From NCBI RefSeq assembly GCF_019469265.1, contig NZ_CP048268.1, positions 1,877,001 through 1,941,000 of the forward strand: DNA of 64,000 nucleotides. The letters run 5' to 3'. This DNA comes from Lactobacillus panisapium. Lineage in GTDB: Bacteria; Bacillota; Bacilli; Lactobacillales; Lactobacillaceae. The translations under genes and the position numbers were made by a program. Below are positions 45,493 through 55,700 of the stretch, piece after piece; the first letter of the stretch is position 1; the number at the start of each line of letters is the position of its first letter. Under the pieces are notes generated by a model. The model was not told the origin of the DNA. It saw nothing but the letters and a program-made list of their open reading frames with translations, and did no database searches.

Positions 45493-46152
45493 ATGATGCA
45501 TGTCTTAACGCCAGCAGAAAAACTAGCAAAAAAGCAGCTAATTGCGGCATCTGCAAGCAAGCTGTTCCAAAAACATAACTTTAATGCCATTTCAATGGCG
45601 CAAATTGCCCGTGAATCTGGTGTTGCCAAGGGCACACTGTTTAACTACTTCAAGACAAAAGAAAATATCTTCATGTACCTGCTTCTTTCAGGCTACCAAG
45701 ACTATTTACAAGAAGTTCTCAAGCGCTGGCAAGAAAAGCCCGGATTAACTACATGGAACGAGTTAACCACTTTTTTAACAACTGAAAATCACTTGTTGAT
45801 TCACCAAAAAGCGGATTTATTGCGGCTAAACGCTCTTCGGGGACCAATTTTAGAAGCAGCTGCTGATCGTGAGCAGACCCTGCTTGGCCGCCAAAAATTG
45901 TATCAAATTAACCGCGACCTAGGGCGTGCAATTGCATCCCGAATACCCGAATTATCCGTCAAAGATGCTAGTCACCTTTTTGTCATTCAAAGTGCCATCA
46001 TTAGTGGCTTGATGAACATGATGAACCTCGATGAATTTAATCACGATCAATTACCGGTCGACTTCAAAGTTTTTCAAATTGATCTGGAAACAGAAGCAAA
46101 TCAGTTATTAAAGTTTTATTTACAGGGATTGCAACAAGAACTGGAGGATTAA
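45493..46152 (+). CDS. TetR-family regulator
   Basis: A 219-residue regulator with N-terminal HTH (about 14-60; ASKLFQKHNFNAISMAQIARESGVAKGTLFNYFKTKENIF) and a helical ligand domain. An AAGGAG site precedes two in-frame ATGs (45493 and 45496). Its stop is five bases before the LepA-like gene, whose ribosome site (GGAGG) lies inside the last tetR codons, so the two are translated together. It probably represses this two-gene operon from the palindrome just upstream. Confidence 0.92.
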   Translation: MMHVLTPAEKLAKKQLIAASASKLFQKHNFNAISMAQIARESGVAKGTLFNYFKTKENIFMYLLLSGYQDYLQEVLKRWQEKPGLTTWNELTTFLTTENHLLIHQKADLLRLNALRGPILEAAADREQTLLGRQKLYQINRDLGRAIASRIPELSVKDASHLFVIQSAIISGLMNMMNLDEFNHDQLPVDFKVFQIDLETEANQLLKFYLQGLQQELED

Positions 46153-46157
46153 CTTAA

Positions 46158-47972
46158 ATGAAAACTGCAAATATTAGAAACTTTGCGATTATTGCCCATA
46201 TTGACCACGGTAAATCTACTTTGGCTGATCGCATTATGGAACAAACAGAAACGGTTAGTGAACGTGAACTTAGTGCGCAGCTTTTGGATAGCATGGAAGT
46301 TGAACAGGCACATGGAGTAACCGTTAAATCACGCTCTGTCCGCAATTTTTACCATGGTGATGATGGTCAAGAATATGAATACAACCTAATTGATACGCCA
46401 GGCCATGTTGATTTTTCCTACGAAGTTTCAAAGAGCTTGGCGGCTACCGATGGTGCAATTTTACTAGTAGATGCAACCCAAGGAGTGCAGGCACAAACGA
46501 TTGCCAACCTTCGACTGGCTGTTAAACACAAACTCACAATTATTCCCGTCATTAATAAGATCGATAGTGCTTCAGCCGATATTGCAGCTACCGAAGCACA
46601 ATTGCGGGCACTTCGACCAGAATTTAAAGATACCGAGATCTTAAAAATTTCTGCTAAAACCGGACAAAATGTTCACCAAGTTCTTGAGGCTATTTATCAG
46701 CGAATTCCCGCACCAGCTGAAGGCAATGACCAAGCACTAAAAGCTTTAGTTTTTGATTCCCAATACGATCCTTACCAAGGTATTATTGCGGAAATTAGGC
46801 TGATTGCGGGTCAGTTGCAAGCGGGACAAAAATTATTGCTGATGAATGAAAATAGCACATTCACTGCCCAGACTGTCGGAATCTATCGTCCTAACATGCA
46901 AGCAGTTAAAACCCTAAAAACTGGTGAAGTAGGCTATTTGGTTACTGGACTCAAGGACATCAATGCCATTCAGGTGGGCGAAACCATCACAGACTTTGAG
47001 CATCCCACCCAAGAGGCCTTACCTAACTTTCAACCACCACAGTCAATGGTTTATGCGGGGCTTTATCCTAAAGAGGGAACAAGTTATGAAGCACTAAAGC
47101 AAGCTATTAGTAAATTAGCTCTTAACGATGCAGCTTTTCATTACACGCCAGAGCAGTCAGAAGCCCTAGATGCGGGATTTCGTTGCGGTTTTTTAGGAAT
47201 TTTCCATTTACAGATCATCCAAGAACGGTTGCATGATGAATATAATGTTGAGGTCTTGACCACCGCTCCCAACGCTACTTACCACGTTTACCTCAAAGAG
47301 CCCGATGCCAGAAAAGAGTATTTAACCATTACAAATCCGGCCAAGTTTCCCGACTTTGCGAAAATTGATTACGTCACTGAGTCTTACGTTAAAGCCGTAA
47401 TAACAACTCCCAATGACTATTTAGGTGCGGTTATGAAGTTATGTGAACAGCATTTTGGTGAAATGGTGGATTTAGATAATCAACAGGAACTAGTCACACT
47501 TACCTATAAGTTGCCTGTTTCCGAAATCGCCTATAACTTTTTCAACAGCCTTAAGTCAATTACGCATGGTTATGCTACCTTGGATACTGAATTTCTTGAC
47601 TTTGAACTAGTTGACGTAGTCAAAATTCAGATTCAAATCAATTACGCTCCGGTAGATGCATTGGATATCTTGGTTCCACGACAAAATGCTGCCCAAATAG
47701 CACATAAACTAGTGGAAAAATTAAAGTACACCGTTCCGCGAAGACTTTACCCAATGCCTGTGCAAGCAATTGTGGAAAACAAAGCAATTGCCAGAGTTGA
47801 CGTTCCGCCCTTGCGTAAAAATGCAGCAGTTAACGGTGAAAAGCGCAGCATTTCCAAAAAGCAACAACTATTGCGCAGACAAAGTTTGAACAAACGACAA
47901 GCAGCCCGCAGTGATATTAAACTTCCTCAAAGCGTATTTGACGCAGTGTTAAATTTAGATTCAGAAAATTAA
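46158..47972 (+). CDS. divergent LepA / elongation factor 4 paralogue
   Basis: A 604-residue translational GTPase with full LepA layout: G1 AHIDHGKST, G3 DTPGHVDFSYEVSKSL, G4 NKID, domain II, and the LepA-specific FRCGFLGIFHLQIIQERL and ITHGYATLDTEFLDF regions. It differs from housekeeping LepA at key places. Switch I has VEQAHGVTVKSRSV in place of the usual LERERGITIKAQAV. The C-terminal LRKNVLAKCYGGDISRKKK region is replaced by LRKNAAVNGEKRSISKKQQ, losing the KCYGGD motif. Normal lepA lies near holA/dnaJ or alone; this copy is in a TetR operon. It is probably a second, inducible EF4. Confidence 0.88.
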   Translation: MKTANIRNFAIIAHIDHGKSTLADRIMEQTETVSERELSAQLLDSMEVEQAHGVTVKSRSVRNFYHGDDGQEYEYNLIDTPGHVDFSYEVSKSLAATDGAILLVDATQGVQAQTIANLRLAVKHKLTIIPVINKIDSASADIAATEAQLRALRPEFKDTEILKISAKTGQNVHQVLEAIYQRIPAPAEGNDQALKALVFDSQYDPYQGIIAEIRLIAGQLQAGQKLLLMNENSTFTAQTVGIYRPNMQAVKTLKTGEVGYLVTGLKDINAIQVGETITDFEHPTQEALPNFQPPQSMVYAGLYPKEGTSYEALKQAISKLALNDAAFHYTPEQSEALDAGFRCGFLGIFHLQIIQERLHDEYNVEVLTTAPNATYHVYLKEPDARKEYLTITNPAKFPDFAKIDYVTESYVKAVITTPNDYLGAVMKLCEQHFGEMVDLDNQQELVTLTYKLPVSEIAYNFFNSLKSITHGYATLDTEFLDFELVDVVKIQIQINYAPVDALDILVPRQNAAQIAHKLVEKLKYTVPRRLYPMPVQAIVENKAIARVDVPPLRKNAAVNGEKRSISKKQQLLRRQSLNKRQAARSDIKLPQSVFDAVLNLDSEN

Positions 47973-48054
47973 AAAAACGCCAAAATAACTGGCATAGTTT
48001 TTACCAAGCTATGAGTCAACAAAAATAATCATTGCCAAAATTTTGGCATAATAT

Positions 48055-48468
48055 TTGTTCAAAGAAGCAGATGAGTTTCAGCTAAATGCGGCCAAAACTG
48101 CTCTAGCTAAAACGCCCAGCGGGCGCCAGCGCCAGCTCAATTACAATCCCACCTGGCAGTACTTCAAAGCCCAGGTCCAAGCAGCTCTTCAAAGTAAAAC
48201 CGGCAAACGGATTTATGGTCAACGCAAGATTGATGTAGAACCGGTCTTTGGCCATTTGAAGAACGTATTTGGCATGCGCCGGGTCCACCTAAGAGGACAA
48301 GCAAAAGTTGAAAATGATCTAGGATTAATGTTAATGACCATGAATTTGAAAAAATATTGGCAAAGGAGTGGTCCTAATAGTCAACTTTGGCGGGCAGAAA
48401 GAAGCAAAAAGCAACTAAAACACTTTTTTCAGTGTTTTGGCTGCTTCTTTTTTTGCTTAAAGAGCTAG
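48055..48468 (+). pseudogene. 3' fragment of an IS1182-like transposase
   Basis: Only the last about 137 residues of a DDE transposase remain: the region KTGKRIYGQRKIDVEPVFGHLKNVFGMRRVHLRG, which holds the catalytic Glu and the typical end of IS1182-type enzymes, then a low-complexity tail over a hairpin. The first two thirds and the left IS end are missing, and the frame opens from a TTG with no ribosome site. The right IS end follows at 48466-48487. A GCCAAAATTTTGGC palindrome lies just before the break. Confidence 0.75.
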
Positions 48469-48487
48469 TTTCTTCCCAGACTCTTTT
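48466..48487. repeat. right terminal repeat of the IS fragment
   Basis: A 22-base sequence identical to 31734-31755, containing AGTTTCTTCCCAGACTCT, at the end of the transposase fragment. Confidence 0.65.
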
Positions 48488-48552
48488 TCTCGTCTAAAAT
48501 AATAAACTGTTTTAAAACAATTTATTTTGCTTGAAAATACTGCAACAAAAAA

Positions 48553-48579
48553 AGCACTAGGCCAAAATGGCCTAGTGCT
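48553..48579 (-). terminator. terminator of the 944-residue SLAP protein gene
   Basis: Stem AGCACTAGGCCA / TGGCCTAGTGCT with an AAA loop and a T-run on the minus strand. The same hairpin follows the paralogue (52649-52675). Confidence 0.85.
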
Positions 48580-48670
48580 AGATATCAAACTCTCTTAGTA
48601 ATACTTGATATTAAAATTATTTTTACTAATTCGAATTTTTAAAACAGAATTACTTCTTAATTCATTAGAT

Positions 48671-51505
48671 TTAATTGCATACAGTGATAACGGAGTTTTG
48701 AGCTAGTAAAAGATCGTTTGTAGTTGTAGCATCGTGAACGTCACCGCTAGTACCGTCTTTTTGGTCACCTAAAGCTGCCTTAACTACTGCATCAATCTGG
48801 GCAAGTTTCTCTTCCTTATCAGAATCAGTTAGCACCCCGTCATTCTTAATTTTATCCTTAGCTGCTTTAACTGCATTATTAATTAAGTCAACAGTATATG
48901 CTTGTTGCTTAGCAAATGGTACTGCATCGTTAAGAGCACTTTGGAAATCTGCCTCTGCCTTGTCAAGCTCTGCTTGCGATTTAGCACTTGTAATTGCATC
49001 TTTAGCTGTTTTAGCAGCTTTAGTAATTTTAGCTGGTGCTGCCGTCTTAGCGTCACCATCGTCCATCTTGGCAACAGACTTAGAAGCAAAGTCTGACACT
49101 TGACTTACTAATTCACTCGAAGCTAATTTCTTTCCTTCTAATTTACATGCCTTAGTAACTTGGTCTTTAATGGTATTAATTTCATCTTCTGACATCGCAT
49201 CATGGATATCACCAGTTAAACCATCTTTTTGTTCGCCCAATGCATTCTTAACGATAGCATTAATTCTATCAACAGCTGCTTGTTTATTTTCTGTTGATGC
49301 AGGCGTGTCAGTAACTGCCTGAATTGCGTTGTCAGCTGCTTGGTTAATTTCCTTAATAGCTCCATCCTTCTGCTCTTTTAATGAACTATCAGTCTGCCGT
49401 GCTTTGCAAGTAGCTAAAACCATATTTACGGCTGTATAAATGTCACTCGTTGTTTTGGCATCATGAACATCACCGCTAGTGCCATCTTGCTTTTCACCTA
49501 AAGCCACTTTAACAACAGCGTCAATTTCAGAAAGTGCCTCATCCTTTTCATCTTTTGATAGAGTAGTATTATTATTGATTGCTGTCTTAGCGTCTTCAGC
49601 TGCTTTTTTAATTGTATCAACAGCATATTCTTGCTGCTTAGCAAATGGTACTGCATCGTTAAGTGCATTTTGGAAATCAGCTTCTGCTTTGTCAAGATCA
49701 GCTTGCGATTTAGCACTTGCAATTGCGTCTTTAGCTGTTTTAGCAGCTTTAGTAATTTTATCTGGTGCTGCCGTCTTAGCATCACCATCGTCCATCTTTG
49801 TAGCGGATTTAGAAGCAAAGTCTGACACTTGGCTTACAAGTTCACTAGAAGTCAATTTATCTTCTTCTAATTTACATGCATTGATAGCCTTATTCTTAAT
49901 TACGATAACTTCACTTCCAGATTTGGCATCATGGATATCACCTGTTGAGCCATCTTTTTGCTCACCCAATGCATTCTTAACAATAGCATTAATTCTATCG
50001 ATAGCTGCTTGTTTATTTTCTGCTGATGCAGGCGTGTCTTTAACTGCTTGAATTGCATCATCAGCTGCTTGGTTAATTTCTTTGATAGCTGCTTCTTGTT
50101 GTTTCTTTAGTAGTGAGTCACTAATTTGTTTTGCTCTGCAAGTAGCTAAGACAGTGTTTACGGCTGTATAAATATCACTCGTTGTTGTGGCATCATGAAC
50201 ATCACCACTAGTGCCGTCTTTCTTTTCACCTAAAGCTAATTTAACAACAGTGTCAATTTCAGAAAGTGTTGCATTCTTTTCATCTTCTGACATCCAGTCA
50301 TCGTTATTAATTTCGTCTTTAGCTGTTTTGACCGCATTATTAATTGTGTCAATAGCATATTCTTGCTGCTTAGCAAATGGTACTGCATCATTAAGGGCAT
50401 TTTGGAAATCAGCTTCTGCCTTATCAAGATCAGCTTGCGATTTAGCACTTGTAATTGCGTCTTTAGCATCTTTTACAGCTTTAGCAATTTTATCTGGTGC
50501 TGCCGTCTTAGCGTCACCGTCATCCATCTTGGCTACGGCCTTGGTTACAAAATCGCCCTCCTGTTTTGCTAAGTCATTTGAAACTATTTGGTTTCCAACT
50601 AATTCACATTTTGCTGTCGCTTCATCCTTGGCCTTCTTAACGTCAGCTACAGTTTTAGCATCATTAATTGAGCCACTCTTACCATCTTTTTGCTCACCTA
50701 AAGCGGCCTTAACAATTTCGTCAATTTGTTTGGTGGCAGTATTTTTTTCATTATCCGTTAATGGACTACTCTTAACTAAGTTAACAGCATCATCTTGTGC
50801 CTTTTTGATGTCTTCGACAGCTTGATCTTTAGCTGCTTTTACATAATCTATCGTTGGAACGCTTGGACCTGTTGAGCTTGAGCCACCAGTACTAGGTACA
50901 CTGGTTGAATTAGAATTATTAGCTGAAGCTGTGTTATTACCTGAATCAGGTTTATCAGTTGGAGTTGTATTATTTTCGTTTGGCTTTTCAACCTCATTAT
51001 TAACGGCTGGTTTCTTCTTAGCCAAAGTACTTGCTTTAATATAACCTAACCTAGTTGAGTAGTACTTCTTACCCTTGATGGTTACCGCTGCACCATAAAT
51101 TGTTACTTTTTGCCCTTTAACAATCTTGCTGTTCTTTATAACTTTACCTTTACGAGTGTATAAAACTGTCTTCTTAGCTGCTTTGCGTTTTTTACCATCA
51201 ACATTTACAGCCTTGATATATTGATTCTTGCCAATTTTATAGTAAACTTTGCCCTTTACGGTCTTCTTGTTTGAAACTCTGACTTTTTTACCTACTTTAA
51301 GAACCGTACTGGTCTTGACCATTTTCTTGCCTTTTAGTCTATAAATAGCAGAATTAGCACCAATTACCTTGGTCTTTTTAGCAGCACTAACCTCAACAGG
51401 CATATTATTCAAAACATTATTAGGCATCTGACCTAGCCCAACCGTTAATAATGCTGCTCCTGATACCGAAACAATTAATTTTTTATACAAATTGTTTTTA
51501 TTCAT
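48671..51505 (-). CDS. large secreted SLAP protein with three Cys-bearing helical modules (copy 1)
   Basis: A 944-residue secreted protein: signal peptide (1-42), two SLAP wall-binding domains (about 45-170), a Ser/Thr/Asn/Pro linker (175-225), then three helical modules of about 244 residues made of an A part (ALGEQKDG, KMDDGDAKTAAPDKI, SQADLDKAEADFQNAL) and a B part (ALGEKKDGTSGDVHDA). Cysteines are at 300, 456, 544, 700, 787 and 943, so spacings are 156, 88, 156, 87 and 156. Free Cys are rare in lactobacillar surface proteins, so disulphides are likely. No LPXTG. Function unknown; adhesion or wall architecture. Paralogue at 52761-56432. Confidence 0.9.
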   Translation of the reverse strand: MNKNNLYKKLIVSVSGAALLTVGLGQMPNNVLNNMPVEVSAAKKTKVIGANSAIYRLKGKKMVKTSTVLKVGKKVRVSNKKTVKGKVYYKIGKNQYIKAVNVDGKKRKAAKKTVLYTRKGKVIKNSKIVKGQKVTIYGAAVTIKGKKYYSTRLGYIKASTLAKKKPAVNNEVEKPNENNTTPTDKPDSGNNTASANNSNSTSVPSTGGSSSTGPSVPTIDYVKAAKDQAVEDIKKAQDDAVNLVKSSPLTDNEKNTATKQIDEIVKAALGEQKDGKSGSINDAKTVADVKKAKDEATAKCELVGNQIVSNDLAKQEGDFVTKAVAKMDDGDAKTAAPDKIAKAVKDAKDAITSAKSQADLDKAEADFQNALNDAVPFAKQQEYAIDTINNAVKTAKDEINNDDWMSEDEKNATLSEIDTVVKLALGEKKDGTSGDVHDATTTSDIYTAVNTVLATCRAKQISDSLLKKQQEAAIKEINQAADDAIQAVKDTPASAENKQAAIDRINAIVKNALGEQKDGSTGDIHDAKSGSEVIVIKNKAINACKLEEDKLTSSELVSQVSDFASKSATKMDDGDAKTAAPDKITKAAKTAKDAIASAKSQADLDKAEADFQNALNDAVPFAKQQEYAVDTIKKAAEDAKTAINNNTTLSKDEKDEALSEIDAVVKVALGEKQDGTSGDVHDAKTTSDIYTAVNMVLATCKARQTDSSLKEQKDGAIKEINQAADNAIQAVTDTPASTENKQAAVDRINAIVKNALGEQKDGLTGDIHDAMSEDEINTIKDQVTKACKLEGKKLASSELVSQVSDFASKSVAKMDDGDAKTAAPAKITKAAKTAKDAITSAKSQAELDKAEADFQSALNDAVPFAKQQAYTVDLINNAVKAAKDKIKNDGVLTDSDKEEKLAQIDAVVKAALGDQKDGTSGDVHDATTTNDLLLAQNSVITVCN

Positions 51506-51872
51506 TTTTTAATCCCTTCATTCATAATTTTATTACACACTTGCTTTTAACTACTATTACTAAAAGTATTCAAATTAATCATAGTACTAAGTCTCTAGTT
51601 ATTTAATACTATATATAAATATAAATTTAAAATTAATAAATATGTAAAAAGTAAGTAATTTACAAATATATAGATTGTAATATAAACTAATAAATTTGGT
51701 CTTACTCTATCCGGCTCACTTCTAATATGTTATTTATATTAAAGTAACTAATTTAAAATATTTTTGTGCTTAATTTTAAAAAATGGCAACAAGGTAACGC
51801 ACCTAGATAAAAGCAAAACTAACCCAAGCAAAAAAGCCAATTTAGGATCTTTTCTAAAATGACTTTTTTATC
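51506..51872. other. AT-rich intergenic region upstream of SLAP gene copy 1
   Basis: No ORF is seen. It holds the SLAP gene promoter area, with ATTACACACTTGCTTTTAAC shared with copy 2, and a terminator-like hairpin (51830-51869, AAAAAG ... CTTTTT) after the glycosidase remnant. Confidence 0.5.
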
Positions 51873-52395
51873 TTAGTTATTGAAAAATTTAAGCTTAACT
51901 GGTCCAAGTAATCCTGCAGTTCCAAGAGCACTAAATTGAGTTTCTGGATCTTAAATTTTAGTAGCAAGATTATTAATTACTTCTACTGTGATTTTATTTT
52001 GATCTAATTTTAAAAAGGGTGTAACATCGAAGCTTTGATTTTGCTTAATTGTTTTTTCTTACTGTTTTGTTATTTATACTAAACTGAGCAATTTCACCCA
52101 ATTGTCCTAAATTAATCACAATTTTTGAAGATAAGGATTTTAAATTAATTACTTATGTATAAATAGTTTTACCAGCATAATTTTCTAGATCCCAATGATC
52201 AATTTCTTTTTCCGCAAGCTTTTTTAAATGATTAATTCCTCTTACCATCATGTGATTGGCAAGATATTTCACTAATGGCAATCCTTCTGCCCAGCCATAT
52301 GCACCAAAAAGTTCTACCATTGACTGTCTATTCTTAGAAGCATCTAATTGTGCATTTGAATTAGCTAAATCGGCTAAGCCATGACATTTAAGCAT
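51873..52395 (-). pseudogene. decayed 3' end of a glycoside hydrolase (GH106/GH2-like)
   Basis: Reading the minus strand through several frames gives one protein C-terminus. An 80-residue open piece (52395-52153; MVELFGAYGWAEGLPLVKYL, NHMMVRGINH) resembles the catalytic-region end of rhamnosidase-type hydrolases. Beyond it, VINLGQLGEIAQFSINNKTV, a frameshift, FDVTPFLKLDQNKITVEVIN, an in-frame TAA, and FSALGTAGLLGPVKLKFF lead to the true stop at 51873-51875. This is the typical end of a GH with a C-terminal beta-sandwich. The N-terminal several hundred codons are gone. Exact GH family is uncertain. Confidence 0.65.
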
Positions 52396-52431
52396 TGGTT
52401 TTAGAGAAAAAATTAAAATAATATCAATTAC

Positions 52432-52614
52432 ATGTTATTAAGTTCGGATCTTCCTATTCAGGAAATTCTTGATAACGTAAATGTTTCTAATTCAACTTAT
52501 TTTTATCAAAAGTTTAAGAAAAAAGAGAATTGTACGCCAACCGAATATCGTCATTATTATAAAAAAATTCGTTCTACGAATGATGCAGATTTAAATTGGC
52601 TACTCAAAGAATAA
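52432..52614 (+). pseudogene. 3' remnant of an AraC-family regulator
   Basis: A 60-residue open frame holds the second HTH of an AraC protein: LPIQEILDNVNVSNSTYFYQKFKKKENCTPTEYRHYYK. The sensor domain and first HTH are missing. It lies head-to-head with the glycosidase remnant; AraC regulators often sit divergently next to glycosidase genes. A deletion joining the two truncated genes explains the pair. Confidence 0.65.
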
Positions 52615-52648
52615 GCTCTACCTAGTACACAGTTCTGAGCATACAAAA

Positions 52649-52675
52649 AGCACTAGGCCAAAATGGCCTAGTGCT
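52649..52675 (-). terminator. terminator of the 1223-residue SLAP protein gene
   Basis: Same hairpin as copy 1 (AGCACTAGGCC / GGCCTAGTGCT), followed by a T-run on the minus strand. Confidence 0.85.
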
Positions 52676-52760
52676 AGATATCAAGTTCTCTTAGCAATAC
52701 TTGATATTAAAATTATTTTTACTAATTCGAATTTTTAAAACAGAATTACTTCTTAATTCA

Positions 52761-55700
52761 TTAGATTTGATTGCATACAGTGATAACGGAGTTTTGAGCT
52801 AGTAAAAGATCGTTTGTAGTTGTAGCATCGTGAACGTCACCGCTAGTACCGTCTTTTTGGTCGCCCAAAGCTGCCTTAACTACAGCATCAATCTGGGCAA
52901 GTTTCTCTTTTTTATCAGAATCAGTTAGTAACCCATCATTATTAATCTTATCCTTAGCTGTCTTAACTGCATTATTAATTGAATCAACAGTATATGCTTG
53001 TTGCTTAGCAAATGGTACTGCATCGTTAAGTGCATTTTGGAAATCTGTCTCTGCCTTGTCAAGCTCTGCTTGCGATTTAGCACTTGTAATTGCATCTTTA
53101 GCTGTTTTAGCAGCTTTAGCAATTTTATCTGGTGCTGCCGTCTTAGCGTCACCATCGTCCATCTTGGCAACAGACTTAGAAGCAAAGTCTGACACTTGAC
53201 TTACTAATTCACTCGAAGCTAATTTCTTTCCTTCAAATTTACATGCCTTAGTAACTTGTTCTTTAATGGTATTAATTTCATCTTCTGACATCGCATCATG
53301 GATATCACCAGTTAAACCATCTTTTTGTTCGCCCAATGCATTCTTAACGATAGCATTAATTCTATCAACAGCTGCTCGCTTATTTTCTGTTGATGCAGGC
53401 GTGTCAGTAACTGCCTGAATTGCGTCGTCAGCTGCTTGGTTAATTTCCTTAATAGCTCCATCCTTCTGCTCTTTTAATGAACTATCAGTCTGCCGTGCTT
53501 TGCAAGTAGCTAAAACCATATTTACTGATGAGAGAATGTCACTCGTTGTTTTGGCATCATAAATATTATGGCTAACATTATCACCATCATTAGTATCGTC
53601 TTTATGGGCAACTAAAGCTGCGTTAGAAACAGCGTCAATTTCAGAAAGTGCCTCATCCTTTTCATCTTTTGATAAAGTGGTATCGTTATTGATTGCTGCC
53701 TTAGCATCTGTAACTGCACTATTGATTGTGTCCTTAGCATATTCTTGCTGCTTAGCAAATGGTACTACATCGTTAAGTGCATTTTGGAAATCGGTTTCTG
53801 CCTTGTCAAGATCAGCTTGCGATTTAGCACTTGCAATTGCGTCATTAGCAGCTTTTACTGCTTTAGCAATTTTATCTGGTGCTACCGTCTTAGCGTCACC
53901 GTCATCCATTTTGGCTACGGCATCCTTTACAAAATCGCCTTCCTGTTTTACCAAGTCATTCGAAACTATCTGGTTTCCAACTAATTCACATTTTGCTTTT
54001 GTTTCGTCTACGACCTTTTTAACGTCAGCTACAGTTTTAGTATCATTAATTGCGCCGCTCTTACCATCTTTTTGCTCACCTAAAGCGGCCTTAACAATAT
54101 CTTCAATTTGATTGACGGCTGTTTGCTTTTCATCATCCGTTAATGGACTACTCTTGATTGAGTTAACAACATCATCTTGGGTTTCTTTAATTTCTTTGAC
54201 AGCTGTATCCTTAGCATCTTGCAGACTCTTATCAGATTCATCTTTTGCATCTTTTACTGCTTTGTTAATTGCGGAAGTTGCTGCATTCTCAGCTGTTGTA
54301 ACATCATCAATAGTTTTAGCAGCATTAACTGCACCAGTCTTTTCGTCGGTTGCATCTTTTACTGCTTTATCAATATCTTCTTTAGCCTTACTTTGTTGCT
54401 CATCTGTTAAGTTCTTATTGCCAGCAATTTTGTCTTGAGCTTCTTTAGCTGCATCTTTGATCTTACCAACAGCTTTATCCTTAGCATCTTGTAAATTCTT
54501 ATCAGCTGTTGCGTCTGTATCTTTTACTGTGTTGTTAATTGCATCAGTCGCATTATTCTCAGCTGTTGTAACATCATCGGTAGTTTTAGCAGCGTTAACT
54601 GTACCAGTCTTTTCATCGGTTGCTTTATCTACTAATTCAGTAATCTTATCAATCGCTATTTTTTGTTGCTCTTCTGTTAAGTTCTTATTACCAGCAATTT
54701 TGTCTTGGGCTTCTTTAGCCATATCTTTGATCTTACCAACAGCTTTATTCTTAGCATCTAGCAAATTCTTATTAGCTTCATCATTTGCTTTATTTACTGC
54801 GTCGTTAATTGCATTAGTCGCAGCATTCTCGGCTTTTGTAACGTCATCAGCAGTTTTAGCAGCGTTAACTGTACCAGTCTTTTCATCGGTTGCATCTTTT
54901 ACTGCTTTATCAATATCTTCTTTAGCCTTATCCTGTTGGGCCTTTGCCAAGTTCTTATTATCATCAATTTTGTTTTTGGCTTCTGTAGCTTTAGCATTAA
55001 TGCTTTCGATAGCTGCTTCTTGCTTCTTCTTTAGTGAGTCACTAATTTGTTTTGCTCTGCAAGTAGCTAAGACAGTGTTCATGGCTGTGAAAATATCACT
55101 CGTTGTTGTGGCATCATGAACATCACCACTAGTGCCGTCTTTCTTTTCACCTAAAGCTAATTTAACAACAGTGTCAATTTCAGAAAGTGTTGCATTCTTT
55201 TCATCTTCTGACATCCAGTCATCGTTATTAATTTCGTCTTTAGCTGTTTTGACCGCATTATTAATTGTGTCAATAGCATATTCTTGCTGCTTAGCAAATG
55301 GTACTGCATCATTAAGGGCATTTTGGAAATCAGCTTCTGCCTTATCAAGATCAGCTTGCGATTTAGCACTTGTAATTGCGTCTTTAGCATCTTTTACAGC
55401 TTTAGCAATTTTATCTGGTGCTGCCGTCTTAGCGTCACCGTCATCCATCTTGGCTACGGCCTTGGTTACAAAATCGCCCTCCTGTTTTGCTAAGTCATTT
55501 GAAACTATTTGGTTTCCAACTAATTCACATTTTGCTGTCGCTTCATCCTTGGCCTTCTTAACGTCAGCTACAGTTTTAGCATCATTAATTGAGCCACTCT
55601 TACCATCTTTTTGCTCACCTAAAGCGGCCTTAACAATATCTTCAATTTGATTGATGGCTGTTTGCTTTTCATCATCTGTTAGTGGACTACTCTTAACTAA

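Larger units (their letters stand above)
48553..51870. repeat. segmental duplication, copy 1
   Basis: The terminator, 3' flank, coding region, promoter region and even the next terminator (51830-51869) are all matched in the second copy at 52649-56840. Stretches such as 50211-50740 and 55132-55661 are essentially identical at DNA level, which shows recent duplication or gene conversion. Confidence 0.8.

Noticed and set aside
49479..50825. Long plus-strand ORFs (190 and 204 codons) inside the 944-residue SLAP gene
   Set aside because: They are antisense to a repetitive, biased coding sequence, repeat with the same period as the modules, and have no ribosome sites; they are shadows.
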